From: Rotaria sp. Silwood1
Lineage: Eukaryota > Rotifera > Eurotatoria > Philodinida > Philodinidae
Reading direction: 5' to 3'
Assembly (NCBI GenBank): GCA_905250075.1
Contig: CAJNOP010000953.1
Coordinates: 1 to 64,000 of the forward strand
Length of the DNA stretch: 64,000 nt
Under the pieces are notes generated by a model that was not told where the DNA came from, ran no database searches, and was given only the letters and a program-made list of their open reading frames with translations. A program made the position numbers and the translations under genes. This document shows, piece after piece, positions 48,097-59,213 of the stretch (its first letter is position 1; each line of letters begins with the position of its first letter).

Positions 48097-50202
48097 ACAT
48101 CGAGAACGGATTCTATCTTCGAATCTGGAATTGAAAAAAATCATACTGAAAACATTATATTTTTCAATTTTTAATAGAGGAATAGAACTTTTCCGGAAGA
48201 AGAAAACGCCTTCTGGTCCTCAGTGGTATCTTCGAGTCACTAGAGATCTGTGTATACCGACAAAAAGATAAGTGAGGTGCCGCTCTTTGGGTATGCATGT
48301 GAGAATGTAGATAAACTTTGTTGTTCTCTGATTCAACACTGACAACTTTAGATAGAACCATAGTCACCAACATCCATCCATGACCATTAATTTTTCTATC
48401 TATGCTGATAAGAAAGTGTTCGAGGCCTGTTTTCCATATATTACTCGTGAATATGTAATGAAAGAAAAGACTTACAAAAGAAAGTTTTCCTCAAAAACTG
48501 GATTATAATAAAATTCAATATGTATGAATATGTTCGTCACTGTTTTCTATGATCGACTTGAATCTGTAATGCATTTAGTCGAGTCATTTTGGGATTTTCT
48601 TTTCGAGAAATTCCCCATTTTTTGGAGCTTTCTTTTCTGATTGTAGTGGAATATGAAAGACTTGACCGTGACTCTTTCCTTCCAGCGATCCTTACATATT
48701 TTCAATTCTTCATACATTAGCGAATTTGAAACCACGATCTACTGGCTCCAGATGTTCATGAAATTGTCCTGCATCTATGTTTCTCAGTATTATTGCTAGT
48801 TGTTTGTCATCCTGATCAGCGTGAAATATTAATTATAGTGCATATTTTTGAAGTGCTGGGTATGGATGTGTTTAGGTGTAGGTCGTAGATTTATTCACTG
48901 TCGCCGCCACATCCACACCCACATCAGATACGGCGATAACAAGAACAGAACGAACAGACGAGAAAAAGACGAGCATCGACGAAAATATGATCTCTAGTGT
49001 GATCAACGGAGATCATATCAATCAGTTAGAAAAATATTATGAAAGAAAGCCAAAGAATACTTGTTTATATAGATCTTGTAGAGCTATCGACAGCGCATCC
49101 TTTGAGAAAGTAGATCAAGGTTCTATCATTGATCTATGTTGAGATATCCCACGAAAAAAGAATTTTATAAAAGTTTGCGTCGAAACGCGTTCTTTTTATT
49201 AGCTCGCATGTTATTGCTAGAATTTAAACGCAGTTTTTAAGATGCGTTGAAACACCCTTTTTTGAAGTAACGAAAAGCGTTTCAGAAGACTAAGTAGACG
49301 TAAGATTTTTGAAGAAAAAAAATGTTATTTTCAACTCAATCATCGTCTTCAACGCCTTTTAAGAATTCCTATTTGCTCTAGAAGAATATTTATCTATCGA
49401 TCTACTGTAGCTTTAATTCATATTGAACGCGTTACAACGCATATATTTGTTACCGTAGAGCGCATTAGACAAGAAGAACTTGTAATTAAGAAGTCTACAA
49501 TATACTATTAGAGTATACTTACGCATTTGTAAATCTGTTGAATTTTCTACTTAAATTAAGAAATAATTCTCTCCACGAAATTTTTACTATAAAATAAGGG
49601 TTGTCGTTTCCTACTATTTAAAAAAATTGAGATACATAATTTTTTATAATTTATATAAAAAATAGAATGAATTCTTTTTGATTCATAATTTTAGTAAATT
49701 AATTTATTATAATTTACACTTATAATAAATATAAATATTCTTGTTTTAACTTATATTTGAAAAAAATTTGACTCACGCAAAAAACATAAAGTTCTCAAAA
49801 TAAAAATATTTAATTTATTTCAAATATAAATGATAATAATTTATATTTATTTTTAAAAATATTTTTTTTATAATTCAGCTTCTCTGCAAATTAAAGTAGA
49901 AGAAAATAAAACTTTGACACACCTATGTTTAGTGTATTCTTTGTCATCCATATGTAAAAGTCAATTCCATAAGCCTTTGAATTCCTTCACATTAACAATA
50001 GCGATATAATCTGAAGCTGTACAGACATGTTCTTCGTTCAACATTTTGCTGTGCTTTTAACACGAACATATTTCAGTTACATTAAATTTTCTTGGTAATA
50101 GAGAAAACGAAAAAACCAGAAAAATATTTACAAAGTCTTCATCTAATTAATCCAAAGAAAAAGAATATAGAAACGAACACAAAAAGATAAAGAAGACGAC
50201 AC
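48097..50202. other. Intergenic with ACGCGT-rich patches
   Basis: The start is 3' UTR of the methyltransferase gene. 49170-49460 has scattered GAAACGCG, AAACGC and TGCGTT motifs, like the arrays in the foldback at 50203-51772 but looser, so it may be an older copy. 49560-49870 is extremely AT-rich. Confidence 0.4.
48857..48925. repeat. Telomere-like inverted repeat 3
   Basis: GGGTATGGATGTGTTTAGGTG on the left faces CACATCCACACCCACATC on the right, about 25 nt apart. Confidence 0.55.
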
Positions 50203-50470
50203 TACCCATGTAAATATTTTTTGCCTCAAAACGCGTCTGAAACGCGTTTCATTTGCGTGTGAAACGCTAAGAGTGAACGCGTTTGAACGCGTCCCCAGTG
50301 AAACAAACGAAGCGTTTAAACGCGATTTATTTTAGAAACGCGTGTGAATGCGCTTATAGCTTGACTTGCGTTCAAACGCATTTTTAGCGAAAACGCGTCC
50401 CAGATGAAACATTTAATGCGTCTGGACGCGTTTCATAAAAAAACTAAAAATTTTGAAAAAAAATATGATA

Positions 50471-50544
50471 ATCCATTTCAGATTCGAACTGAGTTGCCAC
50501 CATCAATATTTTTTGATGGTCTTAGCCTTCCCTGGCAAATGGAT
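50471..50544 (-). pseudogene. tRNA-like sequence 1
   Basis: On the minus strand 74 nt fold like a tRNA. Acceptor ends ATCCATT and AATGGAT are complementary, there is a short D-arm (GCC-AGGGAA-GGC), a long anticodon-like stem (CCATCAA with TTGATGG) and a T-arm with the B-box-like AGTTCGAATCT. The anticodon loop lacks the invariant T33 and the stem is too long, so it is not a normal functional tRNA. Confidence 0.4.
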
Positions 50545-50559
50545 TAGATTTTACCTTAA

Positions 50560-50637
50560 GCGACGACGATCAGATTTGAACAGATGAACCAGTGATTAGA
50601 AGTCGTTCATACATACCGCTGAGTTATACTAACTCGA
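50560..50637 (-). pseudogene. tRNA-like sequence 2 (Arg-TCT-like)
   Basis: On the minus strand TAGTATAACTCAGCGGTAT resembles an A box, GACTTCTAATC resembles an Arg(TCT) anticodon loop, and TGTTCAAATCTG resembles a B box, in tRNA order and spacing. The acceptor ends do not pair. It is a degenerate tRNA or tRNA-derived sequence. Confidence 0.35.
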
Positions 50638-51772
50638 AATCTTGTCTTATTCAAAATAAAATATATTTGAAGACGAATTTCATCGGTTAAATACTTTATT
50701 TTAACAAGATGTATTTTTTTCGAATTCAAGAGTCTTAACACGTAAGATGACTTTTCAGTTATTTTTTTAAATAAGTTTTTTATTTTTTTAATAAAATAAC
50801 ATCTTTTTTTATCATCTACTACACATAAAAAATATTACGATCTTTTTTGTTGCACTGGTAATACGATAAATAATTTTATCGAAAAATTTAATGAATAGAT
50901 AATTATTGACAACCAATTTAGTAGAAACATATGATGAAAAGTTACTAATAATATTATTTAAATAGTAGTATTTAACAATATTCTGAAAGGGCATTGCATA
51001 GCTGGAAACTATTACAATATTATCTAACTATTTTTCTTACAAACTTTAGAGAAATATGGACTGTTCACCGTATGTTTAATTAAATTTTGTCTATTTTAAC
51101 GTCATCTCGACATTCTTTATTAGAAGTCTAATGAAGTTTAGATGAATAAAATACATGTAAGCTGATGATTTTGATTATGCAGTTAACTCTTCTAGAGCAG
51201 CAATTTTTGGGTAAAATCGCGTCCGATACACAAAAAATAAACACTTTCAAAGGCACTCGAAAATATGATTGCGTCCTAACGCGAGCGAAAAACATATTTA
51301 AGACACGTTTGAACGCAGTTCGTAAACAAAATTTTTTTAAACGCATTAAATTTTTTTCAGAAACGTGTCGGAACGCGGTTCATTTTTTTCTGATTGCGTT
51401 TAAACGCCTTGTATAGAAAACCTGCGTCCAGACGCGTTTCAAAATTTTTTCTAACTGCGTCTCAACGCTTCTCATATTACACCACGTTTGAACGCGTTCA
51501 GTCAAACTCTTATTAAACACGTACAAACGCAATTTCAATATGAAACGCGTTGAGACGCGGTTCATAGTTTTTTTACAATTGCGTTTCAACACGTTGCATA
51601 CAAAAACTGCGTTCGGACGCGTTTCAAAAGTTTTCTAACTGCGTCTCAACGCGTTTCATATTAAAAATGCATTTGAATGCGTTGTGAAACCGTTTTTAAC
51701 TGCGTCTAGACGCGTTTTGTTGTGAAACCGCGTTTCAACGCATCGATCTTGCGTTTCGTGATTACATGGGTA

Positions 51773-52749
51773 AGAATACAAATCATAGAAGTTCTTTAAG
51801 TAATGCTGTCGTACTTTCCCGTCAAGTGCATAATGAAAAAATGACCATTAAAATGCATTATTGTCTATAACTCGATCATTTTGAATATTAAAATGTAGAT
51901 TTTCAAAAGAATAATGGTGATATGGTCGTTAAAATGCATTCTGATTTGAAAAGGAACCATTTCGATCATTTTCATAATCATAGACTCTTTTTTTCGGAAT
52001 CTAGACCTGTTTTAAAAAGTACTTAAAGTTTCTAATAATTATATAGATCATAAATCTTCGCTTATCAAATGTTTTTTACATTACAGTTTCGAACAGTTCT
52101 CCAAGATGACACCTTAAACATCAATAAAAATATTAAGTAAGCGTGGATGTGCATAGAATGAGACGAATATATTGTAGGTGAAAAAAAAAGACAACCACAC
52201 CTACCCTTTCTATATGATTAAATCTTCCTGAGAAAACAGTATGTACAATTTATGACACATTTCTCTAGCAATACTATAGACATTTATGCACACCCCATTC
52301 TCTGGAATAGGTTTGTAAACAAATTATTCTCGCGTTTTATATGAGACTGTTGATAATAACATACATTTACGGATATTTATATGAGCTTGTTAATTTATGA
52401 CTTTTTTTTATCAAAATTTTCTAATATATTTGCCTGATTCTCTCTGTTAAAATACTTTTGTGGTAATTGATCATTTAATTATTTAGTGCACATCTTGACA
52501 TTATTTTTTTGCAATAACATAATACATATCTTTGTATATATCACTAAGTGACGCAATCATATCCTATCTAGAATATTGTGTTCTCTTTGAGTTTACTCTC
52601 TTTTTAGAAAAAGCTGTTAGCGCAATCTCTGTAGAACTAAAATGTGAAACACGATCGAGCTACTGACTTATATTGTAAATGACAAAGTACTATTGTGTAT
52701 ATCACAGTCTGTGATAGAGAAGGGAAAGAGAGTATGTTACTAAAGCATC
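51773..52749. other. Intergenic; weak telomere-like pair
   Basis: 52141-52206 has a weak version of the inverted pair (GCGTGGATGTG ... ACCACACCTACCC). The rest is AT-rich with nothing supported. Confidence 0.35.
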
Positions 52750-52983
52750 TGTGATGGTGTGGGTGTGGGTAGGGTATGGGTGTGGGTATGGATGTGGATG
52801 TAGGTGTGGGTGGGTGGGGTGGGTGTGAGTGTGGCTGTGGCTGTTGCTGTGTGGGTATGGGTGTGTGGGTATAGGTATGGATTTTGATATCTTTCATCCA
52901 CACCCACACCCACCCCCGCACCCCCACACACCCCACACCCACATCCACACCCGCACCCACCCCACACACCCACACCCACATCC
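52750..52983. repeat. 234-bp inverted telomere-like tract (4)
   Basis: About 130 bp of degenerate TGTGGG/TGGGTG units runs into a short centre (GGATTTTGATATCTTTCATCC), then about 95 bp of complementary CACCCACA units. It is the longest of six such structures here. TGTGGG is the telomere repeat described for bdelloid rotifers. It gives long His/Thr/Pro or Gly/Val frames in several phases, none of them genes. Confidence 0.8.
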
Positions 52984-54496
52984 AAAAAAAATTTTTTTCC
53001 CCGGCGACCTAGGGTGGTCCTCTCGTGGACCCTCTCTTAAGATACAAACAAAATCATATCACAATGCTTATTCTAATCATTTTAAAATTAATTTTTTTGG
53101 TTTTAGTTAAGAACATTTATTTTTCTATTTAACTTAATTTTCTTTAAAAATCCATGTTAGAAAGTAGCTGTTTACACTTATTAACAATATATTATCGAAT
53201 TTTTCAAAACTATCAATTTTTTCTATAGTTTAGATCTTGTAAATCTTTTTTCTAAGATCTCATCCAACAGTGTATTTTCAAAAAGGATCCCTATATATGA
53301 AAAAAAATTAAGAATAATTAGAGACTATTAATAATCTTTCTGTCAATAAAATATTATTTCAATTTGTGTTACCGCTATTTGAATAGGAAGTCAATAATCA
53401 TGTCATCTATAATAACGGCACTTCTTGTTGCACTTTTCTTCATATATAGTCGCTTTTTATCTGAGATCAGAACAACTGAGAATCTAGTGTAGATCATCCA
53501 ACAACATTATTAAAGTGTTGAATTTTAACCAAAGGAAAAGAAAAAAATTCTATTGGTTTTATTATTAATAAACACAAAAGAAAAGTGTTCAAAACTGAAA
53601 TTAGTCTAAAGCCAGTTATGAAAAACAATTTTCTTTTTCGTTCTCTCTCAAGCACGCCTTAAATATAAAACTTATATATATCAATAAAACTCTACTCTGC
53701 ATTTTTTAATCGAACCAAATTTATGAATTTTTCAATACTAACTAAAGCTTAAATCCAATATTATTTTCAGAGGTCAGAAAGAAAAATAAACTTTGTATCT
53801 ATTCAGTGATTGTGATTTCAGATATTCATTTCTTTTCTTCCTCTTTTGGATATGAGCACGGTAGTTTGACAATGTTTATCTCAGAACATGCTGAGAAGAG
53901 AATGAAGATATATTGTATCCAATAAAATTAGACTGAACATTAATGTTATTTGTTTTCTTCGATGAGGTCATATAGTATGTAGTCCATAGCCCGATGAATC
54001 ATCAGATCAATATCAAACATACATTATGGGGGAGCCAAATATCTTGACACTTGCTGGGTCGGAAATTCAAAATTTTTCAGTTTAAGTAGCACAAAGAGAC
54101 TATTCTGTGGTTGGTTTGTTAGGCCTAAGTGCAAGTTCGAAAATTTATATTCAATAGAACAACATACACGAAAAAATTTCGCTACAATGGTGTAGATAAA
54201 TCGTGTTTTGCCATTACAGGCCGCTTTTTAATAAAAAACTAGCAATACAGTTCGATAGAAAAAAATTTTCTCTACAATCTGGAATCAAAATTATATCTAG
54301 CCCATTTCAAAAATCTAAAGCACCAATCCGTGAACATTTGCTATTGATTCGCTTTTTTCATTATTCTTTGTCCGATAAGAGATCGTACTAATGTATAGTA
54401 CTGCTTTTTTGACTGACTGTAATCAAGTCAGACAAAGGAAAAAAAAGAATATATATCAGCGCTTTCAAAAAAGTGTCACAACGATTAGAAGTAAAC
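52984..54496. other. Intergenic; possible Tc1/mariner-like end
   Basis: A GC-rich junction at 53000-53035 follows the telomere-like tract. At 54025-54060, TATGGGGGAGCCAAATATCTT followed by GACACTTG resembles a Tc1/mariner terminus. No transposase is present. Confidence 0.35.
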
Positions 54497-55301
54497 ATGA
54501 ATCGTACCGACATTCATCTACTCGATCTACCTGTTGAGATATTACTAAAGATCTTACAAGGATTGAACAATATGGATGTTCTCTATTCATTAATCGGAGT
54601 TGAAGAACTTGATTTCCTAGCACAAAATGAAATTTTTACAAACACTCTCAATTTTGTGTTTACCGATAATGGAGCTAACTTTTCAATGGATGAAACAATG
54701 CTAAATCGATTTTGTAAGGAGATATTATCTCGAATTCAATACAATGTTAAATGTCTTTATTTGGAAACAACAACTATGGATCATATTTTACGTGCTGGCG
54801 TTTATCCAAATCTTACTGAACTCAAAATATTCAAATTTCATGCATATTTGTTTTCACACTTTTGTACAGGTAAATAACTTAGGAATTTATTTATCTAAAT
54901 AAAAAATAGAAGATTAGGATATTTATTTGTATTTTGTGTTTAGATGAATTACTTTTCCGATACAACTTCAAAAAACAAATTACAGATCTCACACTGACTT
55001 ATCACAGTAGTGAAGTAGGAACTATAGATCAGACGACAAGTGTATATATAAAATTTTTTGATTTCTTTGAAAATTTAAACTGTTTAAGCTGTATTGGACC
55101 ATCTTTTACTCAAAATCCAGTTTGATCATTTGTTGATTTACCATCAAATACGTTTGTTTCTTCAAATCTAACTAAATTATGTATCACTGTGATAGTTTTG
55201 CAGATTGTCTTCGATTACTTGATGGTCGTCTTAATCAATTATCTATATCTATTGTTATTATCGTTAATGTCAAAGATTTTTCACCAATGGAATTCAACTC
55301 A
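54497..55301 (+). pseudogene. F-box protein pseudogene (rotifer-expanded family)
   Basis: Exon 1 (54497-54869) starts MNRTDIHLLDLPVEILLKIL, a clear F-box, followed by the family's LNNMDVLYSLIGVEELD. Exon 2 starts at 54944 (ITDLTLTYHSSEV, FFDFFENLNCLSCI). A TGA at 55123-55125 interrupts the frame before SFVDLPSNTF and SNLTKLCI. A shift near 55188 then restores ADCLRLLDGRLNQLSISIVI up to a donor-like GTAAGT at 55302. No further exon was found. F-box proteins recruit substrates to SCF ubiquitin ligases; this copy is dead. Rotifer genomes appear to carry many intact relatives, so it is probably a decayed paralog. Confidence 0.75.
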
Positions 55302-56750
55302 GTAAGTTGCGAAGATCCAATATTGTTTGTTTTATGAGCAATTGACTTTTATAATCGATACATGCATATTTTTTCGATAGAATAAAGTACTTAATATAGA
55401 AAGGTTTGTTTTGATTAGAGAACTGCAGAATCAACGGTTTTGGTCCTGATCCCGGCTAATATTTTTTGTATGGTACTGTTCCCGGTTCCGCATCAGTCTT
55501 TTATTAAAACTTTTTATTTATTTTGTTTTAATTGCGTCTCTGGAGAAAAACATCTATTGTGCTAATCTATGTGATTTTTTGAAAATATATATATGTATGT
55601 ATATATAATTTAACGCCAATGACTTAAAGAAATTAGCAATGTCGGTATATCTTTATATGTATGAACTACATCTAAGAAAATAACAATTTTCTTTTTTACT
55701 TGAAATCTTTTGTGTTACATCTTTTATTTACAAAACGTTCACAGAACCCGCATCTTTCTTGCATAAATGCTAGATCAAAATGAATAGTTGTCAATCAATG
55801 TGTACTGAAGCATCACTTTAATAATATGATCATTTGGAATCTGCCGAAGAATGGCTAGTTTTATAAATATTCTTGAAGTTAGTCATTAGGTTGAAAAAGC
55901 TGGACTTGCATATTTGCACTATCATGACAATGATAAATAAAAAATCGACCTGTTGACTCTAACCGAAAAGAAAATTATAAATTCGAAAAAGTAGTGATTA
56001 ATTTCTTGAACAAACGATGTCGCGGAACCAGAGCTACTTTGCAGTTCCCTACTGTTGATTTAATATGTAATAGAGAAATACTAAAGTATATCGATAAAGT
56101 TTTAATTAATATCATTTTTTCGTTGATTTATAATATCGTAATATAATTCATCGTGTCTTAATCTATTAAAAGTTTATATGTTTCATTTATTATTACCAAA
56201 AATTTTTCTACGTAATCGAGTGATTAAAAAGATTCATGAAAAATTTTAAAAATCTAATGTGACTCAGAATGTGTTTGTTGTTTGTTTAAGGAGAAAATTT
56301 AATATTTGCACTCTTATTACACAAAATACAAAGAAAGAGCTAATAGGTGTCCAGATACTTTTTGACCTACTGTATATGAGATTTTTTAAGTTCATGTAGA
56401 TCCTACAATCAGGATGATTTTGATAATAGTAAAAACTTCTTTCCTTTTACCGATTTTTGCTACTCTCTCAAATCTTCTTTTTTTTCTGAAAAAAAATCTA
56501 TTCTTTCTTTTACGTAAAATTTTTCATACGGTACTGTGGAACTACAGATTGAAGTCTCATTGCTTTATATTTGTTTTTATGTTGTTGATTCTCTCTATCT
56601 GTGAATAAAATTTGGTAAGAGACAAAATGGTGTCATTATATTTTTTTTATCGTTACAGTGACGTCCTCTATATCTGTTATCTCTCACAGTGTATACTATA
56701 TTAAATATTTGTAAAGGCTCTGTTTCATTATTTCACTATTCAACATCAAT
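55302..56750. other. Intergenic with transposon-end fragments
   Basis: 55425-55495 has GGTTTTGGTCC and CCCGGTTCCG motifs related to the patch at 2555-2645. 56343-56373 read on the minus strand begins TACAGTAGGTCAAAAAGTAT and continues CTGGACACC, a Tc1/mariner-like terminus. 56650-56750 is the 5' flank of the small membrane protein gene. Confidence 0.4.
56343..56373 (-). mobile_element. Tc1/mariner-like terminus
   Basis: The order TACAGTAGGTCAAAAAGTAT then CTGGACACC matches the common Tc1/mariner end pattern (TACAGT...CAAAAGTAT..GGACACC), next to TA. A looser, inverted counterpart is at 54025-54060, so a 2.3-kb decayed element is possible, or two unrelated ends. Confidence 0.45.
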
Positions 56751-57074
56751 ATGGCTGTTCTACTCGCTTGGATAATTTGTCCGATTGTATTTGGAATTTG
56801 TTTTATTAGTCAAACAATTTATTTCATATACAAAATACTTCAATCTAGAAATACTGATTATTCAGGAAGTACACCAGTAAGTACTATTCATATGACAGAT
56901 GGTGAAGCAACTTGTTGTATGGGTTGGGCATGGACATCATGTATAGATAAAAGAACAAATCGTATAACATTAAAAACATTTATTGCATGGTATATTGTTG
57001 CAACATGTGTTGATATAATTATTACAGTGATATTCTATCTTATTCTTTATCATTGGCATCGTATTTATGTTTAA
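56751..57074 (+). CDS. Small two-TM membrane protein, unrecognised
   Basis: A single-exon, 107-residue frame with an ATG. A first hydrophobic segment (residues about 4-26, WIICPIVFGICFISQTIYFI) and a second near the C-terminus (about 80-100, IVATCVDIIITVIFYLIL) flank a polar stretch with GEATCCMGWAWTSCIDKRTN. Composition and the two clean membrane spans suggest a real gene. An AATAAA-like signal follows at about 57168. No family was recognised and no intron is needed. Confidence 0.55.
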   Translation: MAVLLAWIICPIVFGICFISQTIYFIYKILQSRNTDYSGSTPVSTIHMTDGEATCCMGWAWTSCIDKRTNRITLKTFIAWYIVATCVDIIITVIFYLILYHWHRIYV

Positions 57075-57361
57075 ATTTTATACCACATCGATAAATGGTT
57101 TTTAAAAATTCTTTCTTTTCTTTTCGGTTTTTCTTCATCTGTCATAATTTCATGAAGATTATTTGAGGAAATAAATGTTCAACTTTTCATCAGTTTTTTT
57201 AATTTTTTGAACAATATTTATATCTTAAATATTTCATGATTTAATTGTTTTCATGCATAAGATATATTATAATAAAAAGCATATTAAAAAAGAGGGATCA
57301 GATTCATCACTGTTACAAGGAAACAGAAGAAAAAGACTTTGTCATTGTTGTGATAAGATGA

Positions 57362-58977
57362 TTATAAAAGTTTTTCGTCACACACAGCAATATTATCATT
57401 TAATGGTTCATCATCATCATTATTATTATCTAATGTTGTATTAATCATAACTAAATCATTATGTGTCATATTATTCATTGTAGTAGGAGATGAAATTCTT
57501 GATGAATTTATTGGTAACATAGGTTCATCATGAAATTTTTTATTACATTCAATAAGTTGAAGAATATCTTGAAGAGATATATTTTTATTTGATGTTGTTG
57601 TTATTGAATTATTATTATCACGATTAAATATAATAACATGAACATAGATTACATTAGGTAATTGTATTGGTATAGAAAAATAACATGTTATTGATGTATA
57701 GTCAATAAATTTTGATAAATTATTAGCATGTTTTAAATGATTATCTGGATGATTAAAAAATCGGTGTACATGATCATAAGCTTTTACACGATGCTTTTCA
57801 CTAGGTAAGAAAAAATAGATAAATAGATTATAAGTTTTTGTAGTGTTTCTCAACATACGAATAATCTGTGGATATATCAAGAATATGTTTATTTGGATTG
57901 AAAATGTCTTGATCAAATGATGGATAATTTCTTGAATATGAAGCTGAAAATAAACATAATCAAGAATCGTTAAAAAAATTCCGAGACTAATTTGATTACT
58001 CTACTGAAAGAAACAAGTTTCTTTCTAGTTATAATTAGTGATAAATCATGAATTCATTATTAATGAATCTGAATCAAAACAAGTATCACGACTATAAAAA
58101 TGAGTTGATTCACCAACGACAACAAAATTGAGAGAAGAATAGTCTATTGGCAAGATTTTATATTCATTTTCCTGGAACGTATCACTAGGTGTAACAATCA
58201 CTAAAGTATATTATGTACATCTTCTGGTAAAAAAAACATCAACCGGATATTAAAAATTGATGGCAAGGTTTATTTTCGACTGTTGTCATTTGGCAACATG
58301 ACAATACTATACCACATAGTAAGTATATCTAACGTAAAACTTGAATTCAGTTGTCGAAATATTTTATATGTGGAAACTTAAAAGTTAGACATTCAATTAT
58401 TCAACAGTTCGTGTGAACACAGACATATCACACTATATCAATAACCTGTCGTACCACAAAGATATAGAAGGATGTCTGTTTTTGACAAGCAAACGAAGAA
58501 TGATCCAAAGAACTGTTTAGTTTAATAAGAAATTGAAAAAAATTCTAACTCAAACTCATTGAGTGTGCCTGTTTCGTTCGACTCTAGCATGTAGTCAACC
58601 AACATTGCCAAAGTGTCTCCTTTGATATTCTCTGATATCATTACTCTAATATTGTACGACGTACTTTATATAAAACAATGAATGAATGAACGATCATGTA
58701 AACGACTCTATATGATCCTATTCTAGTCTTAAAATTAACTTACTTTCAGATAAATAAACACTTGTAACAACATCAAGATCATCATGCAAATTAGCTGAAT
58801 GGATCATATGTGTCTATTTTGATAAAGTTATATGATTAACATTTTAAAAAGAAATACTTTATAAAATACATCTCATACTAATATAACATACTTGCAGACT
58901 ATAACAAACATCTGTTTGTTCAAGTGGTATCAAGAAATCTCGACAAAATAATTCTTGAAGTAATTTACTCGCTAACC
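57362..58977 (-). CDS. Unrecognised five-exon gene
   Basis: Minus-strand exons in coding order: 58892-58977, 58744-58813, 58114-58200, 57859-57943, 57362-57800. All joins are in phase (the 58114 end uses a GTGAAT donor). The known part is about 255 residues with well-structured blocks: LQELFCRDFLIPLEQTDVCY, SANLHDDLDVVTSVYLSE, SFDQDIFNPNKHILDIS, KAYDHVHRFFNHPDNHLKHA and TCYFSIPIQLPNVIYVHVII. An Asn/Thr/Asp-rich tail follows. I do not recognise the family. An upstream block at 59045-59140 (KRILSYLNKDETEKFWNDYD) looks like the preceding exon, but its donor is one base out of phase, and a telomere-like palindrome lies directly upstream of it, so the 5' end may be broken. Confidence 0.6.
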
Positions 58978-59044
58978 CTATAAGAAAACCAATTAACTAT
59001 TTATTTTCTTGATGATGAAACAAAAAGTACAAATAATATTTACC

Positions 59045-59140
59045 TCACCAATCATTTTCTTCCAGATCATAATCATTCCAAAATTTTTCTGTTTCATCTT
59101 TATTTAAGTAAGAAAGTATTCGTTTTGGATACCATTTTGG
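59045..59140 (-). pseudogene. Probable disrupted 5' exon of the 57362-58977 gene
   Basis: The frame KWYPKRILSYLNKDETEKFW through EENDW ends at a GTGAGG donor (59045 region), just upstream of the exon at 58977, with an intron of about 65 nt. Phases differ by one base. Upstream in the same frame it runs straight into a telomere-like inverted repeat (59138-59213). Confidence 0.45.
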
Positions 59141-59213
59141 GTGTGGGTGTTGTTCTTCGCTGTAGGCACACCGACACACCCACTCAAACCTACACCCACT
59201 CCCATAACTTAAA
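59138..59213. repeat. Telomere-like inverted repeat 5
   Basis: TGGGTGTGGGTGTTGTTCTTC on the left faces CACACCGACACACCCACTC and CCTACACCCACTCCC on the right. The centre TTCTTCGCTG is shared with the copy at 39126. Confidence 0.65.

Larger units (their letters stand above)
50203..51772. mobile_element. Foldback-type element with ACGCGT palindrome arrays
   Basis: The two ends are exact inverses: TACCCATGTAA at 50203-50213 and TTACATGGGTA at 51762-51772. Just inside lie arrays of short palindromic units around AAACGCGTTT, GCGTCTCAACGC and similar (50225-50430 on the left, 51200-51760 on the right, some 25 or more sites). The centre is AT-rich, with two tRNA-like sequences at 50471-50637. No transposase frame and no clear target duplication were seen. 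Terminal inverted repeats with subterminal palindrome arrays fit a foldback DNA transposon. Confidence 0.6.

Noticed and set aside
52637..53110. Long His/Thr/Pro-rich and Gly/Val-rich ORFs on both strands
   Set aside because: They are translations of the telomere-like repeat in several frames.
57362..58977. Assignment of the unknown minus-strand gene to the KIAA0930 family
   Set aside because: A faint resemblance of a few residues did not hold in order along the protein.
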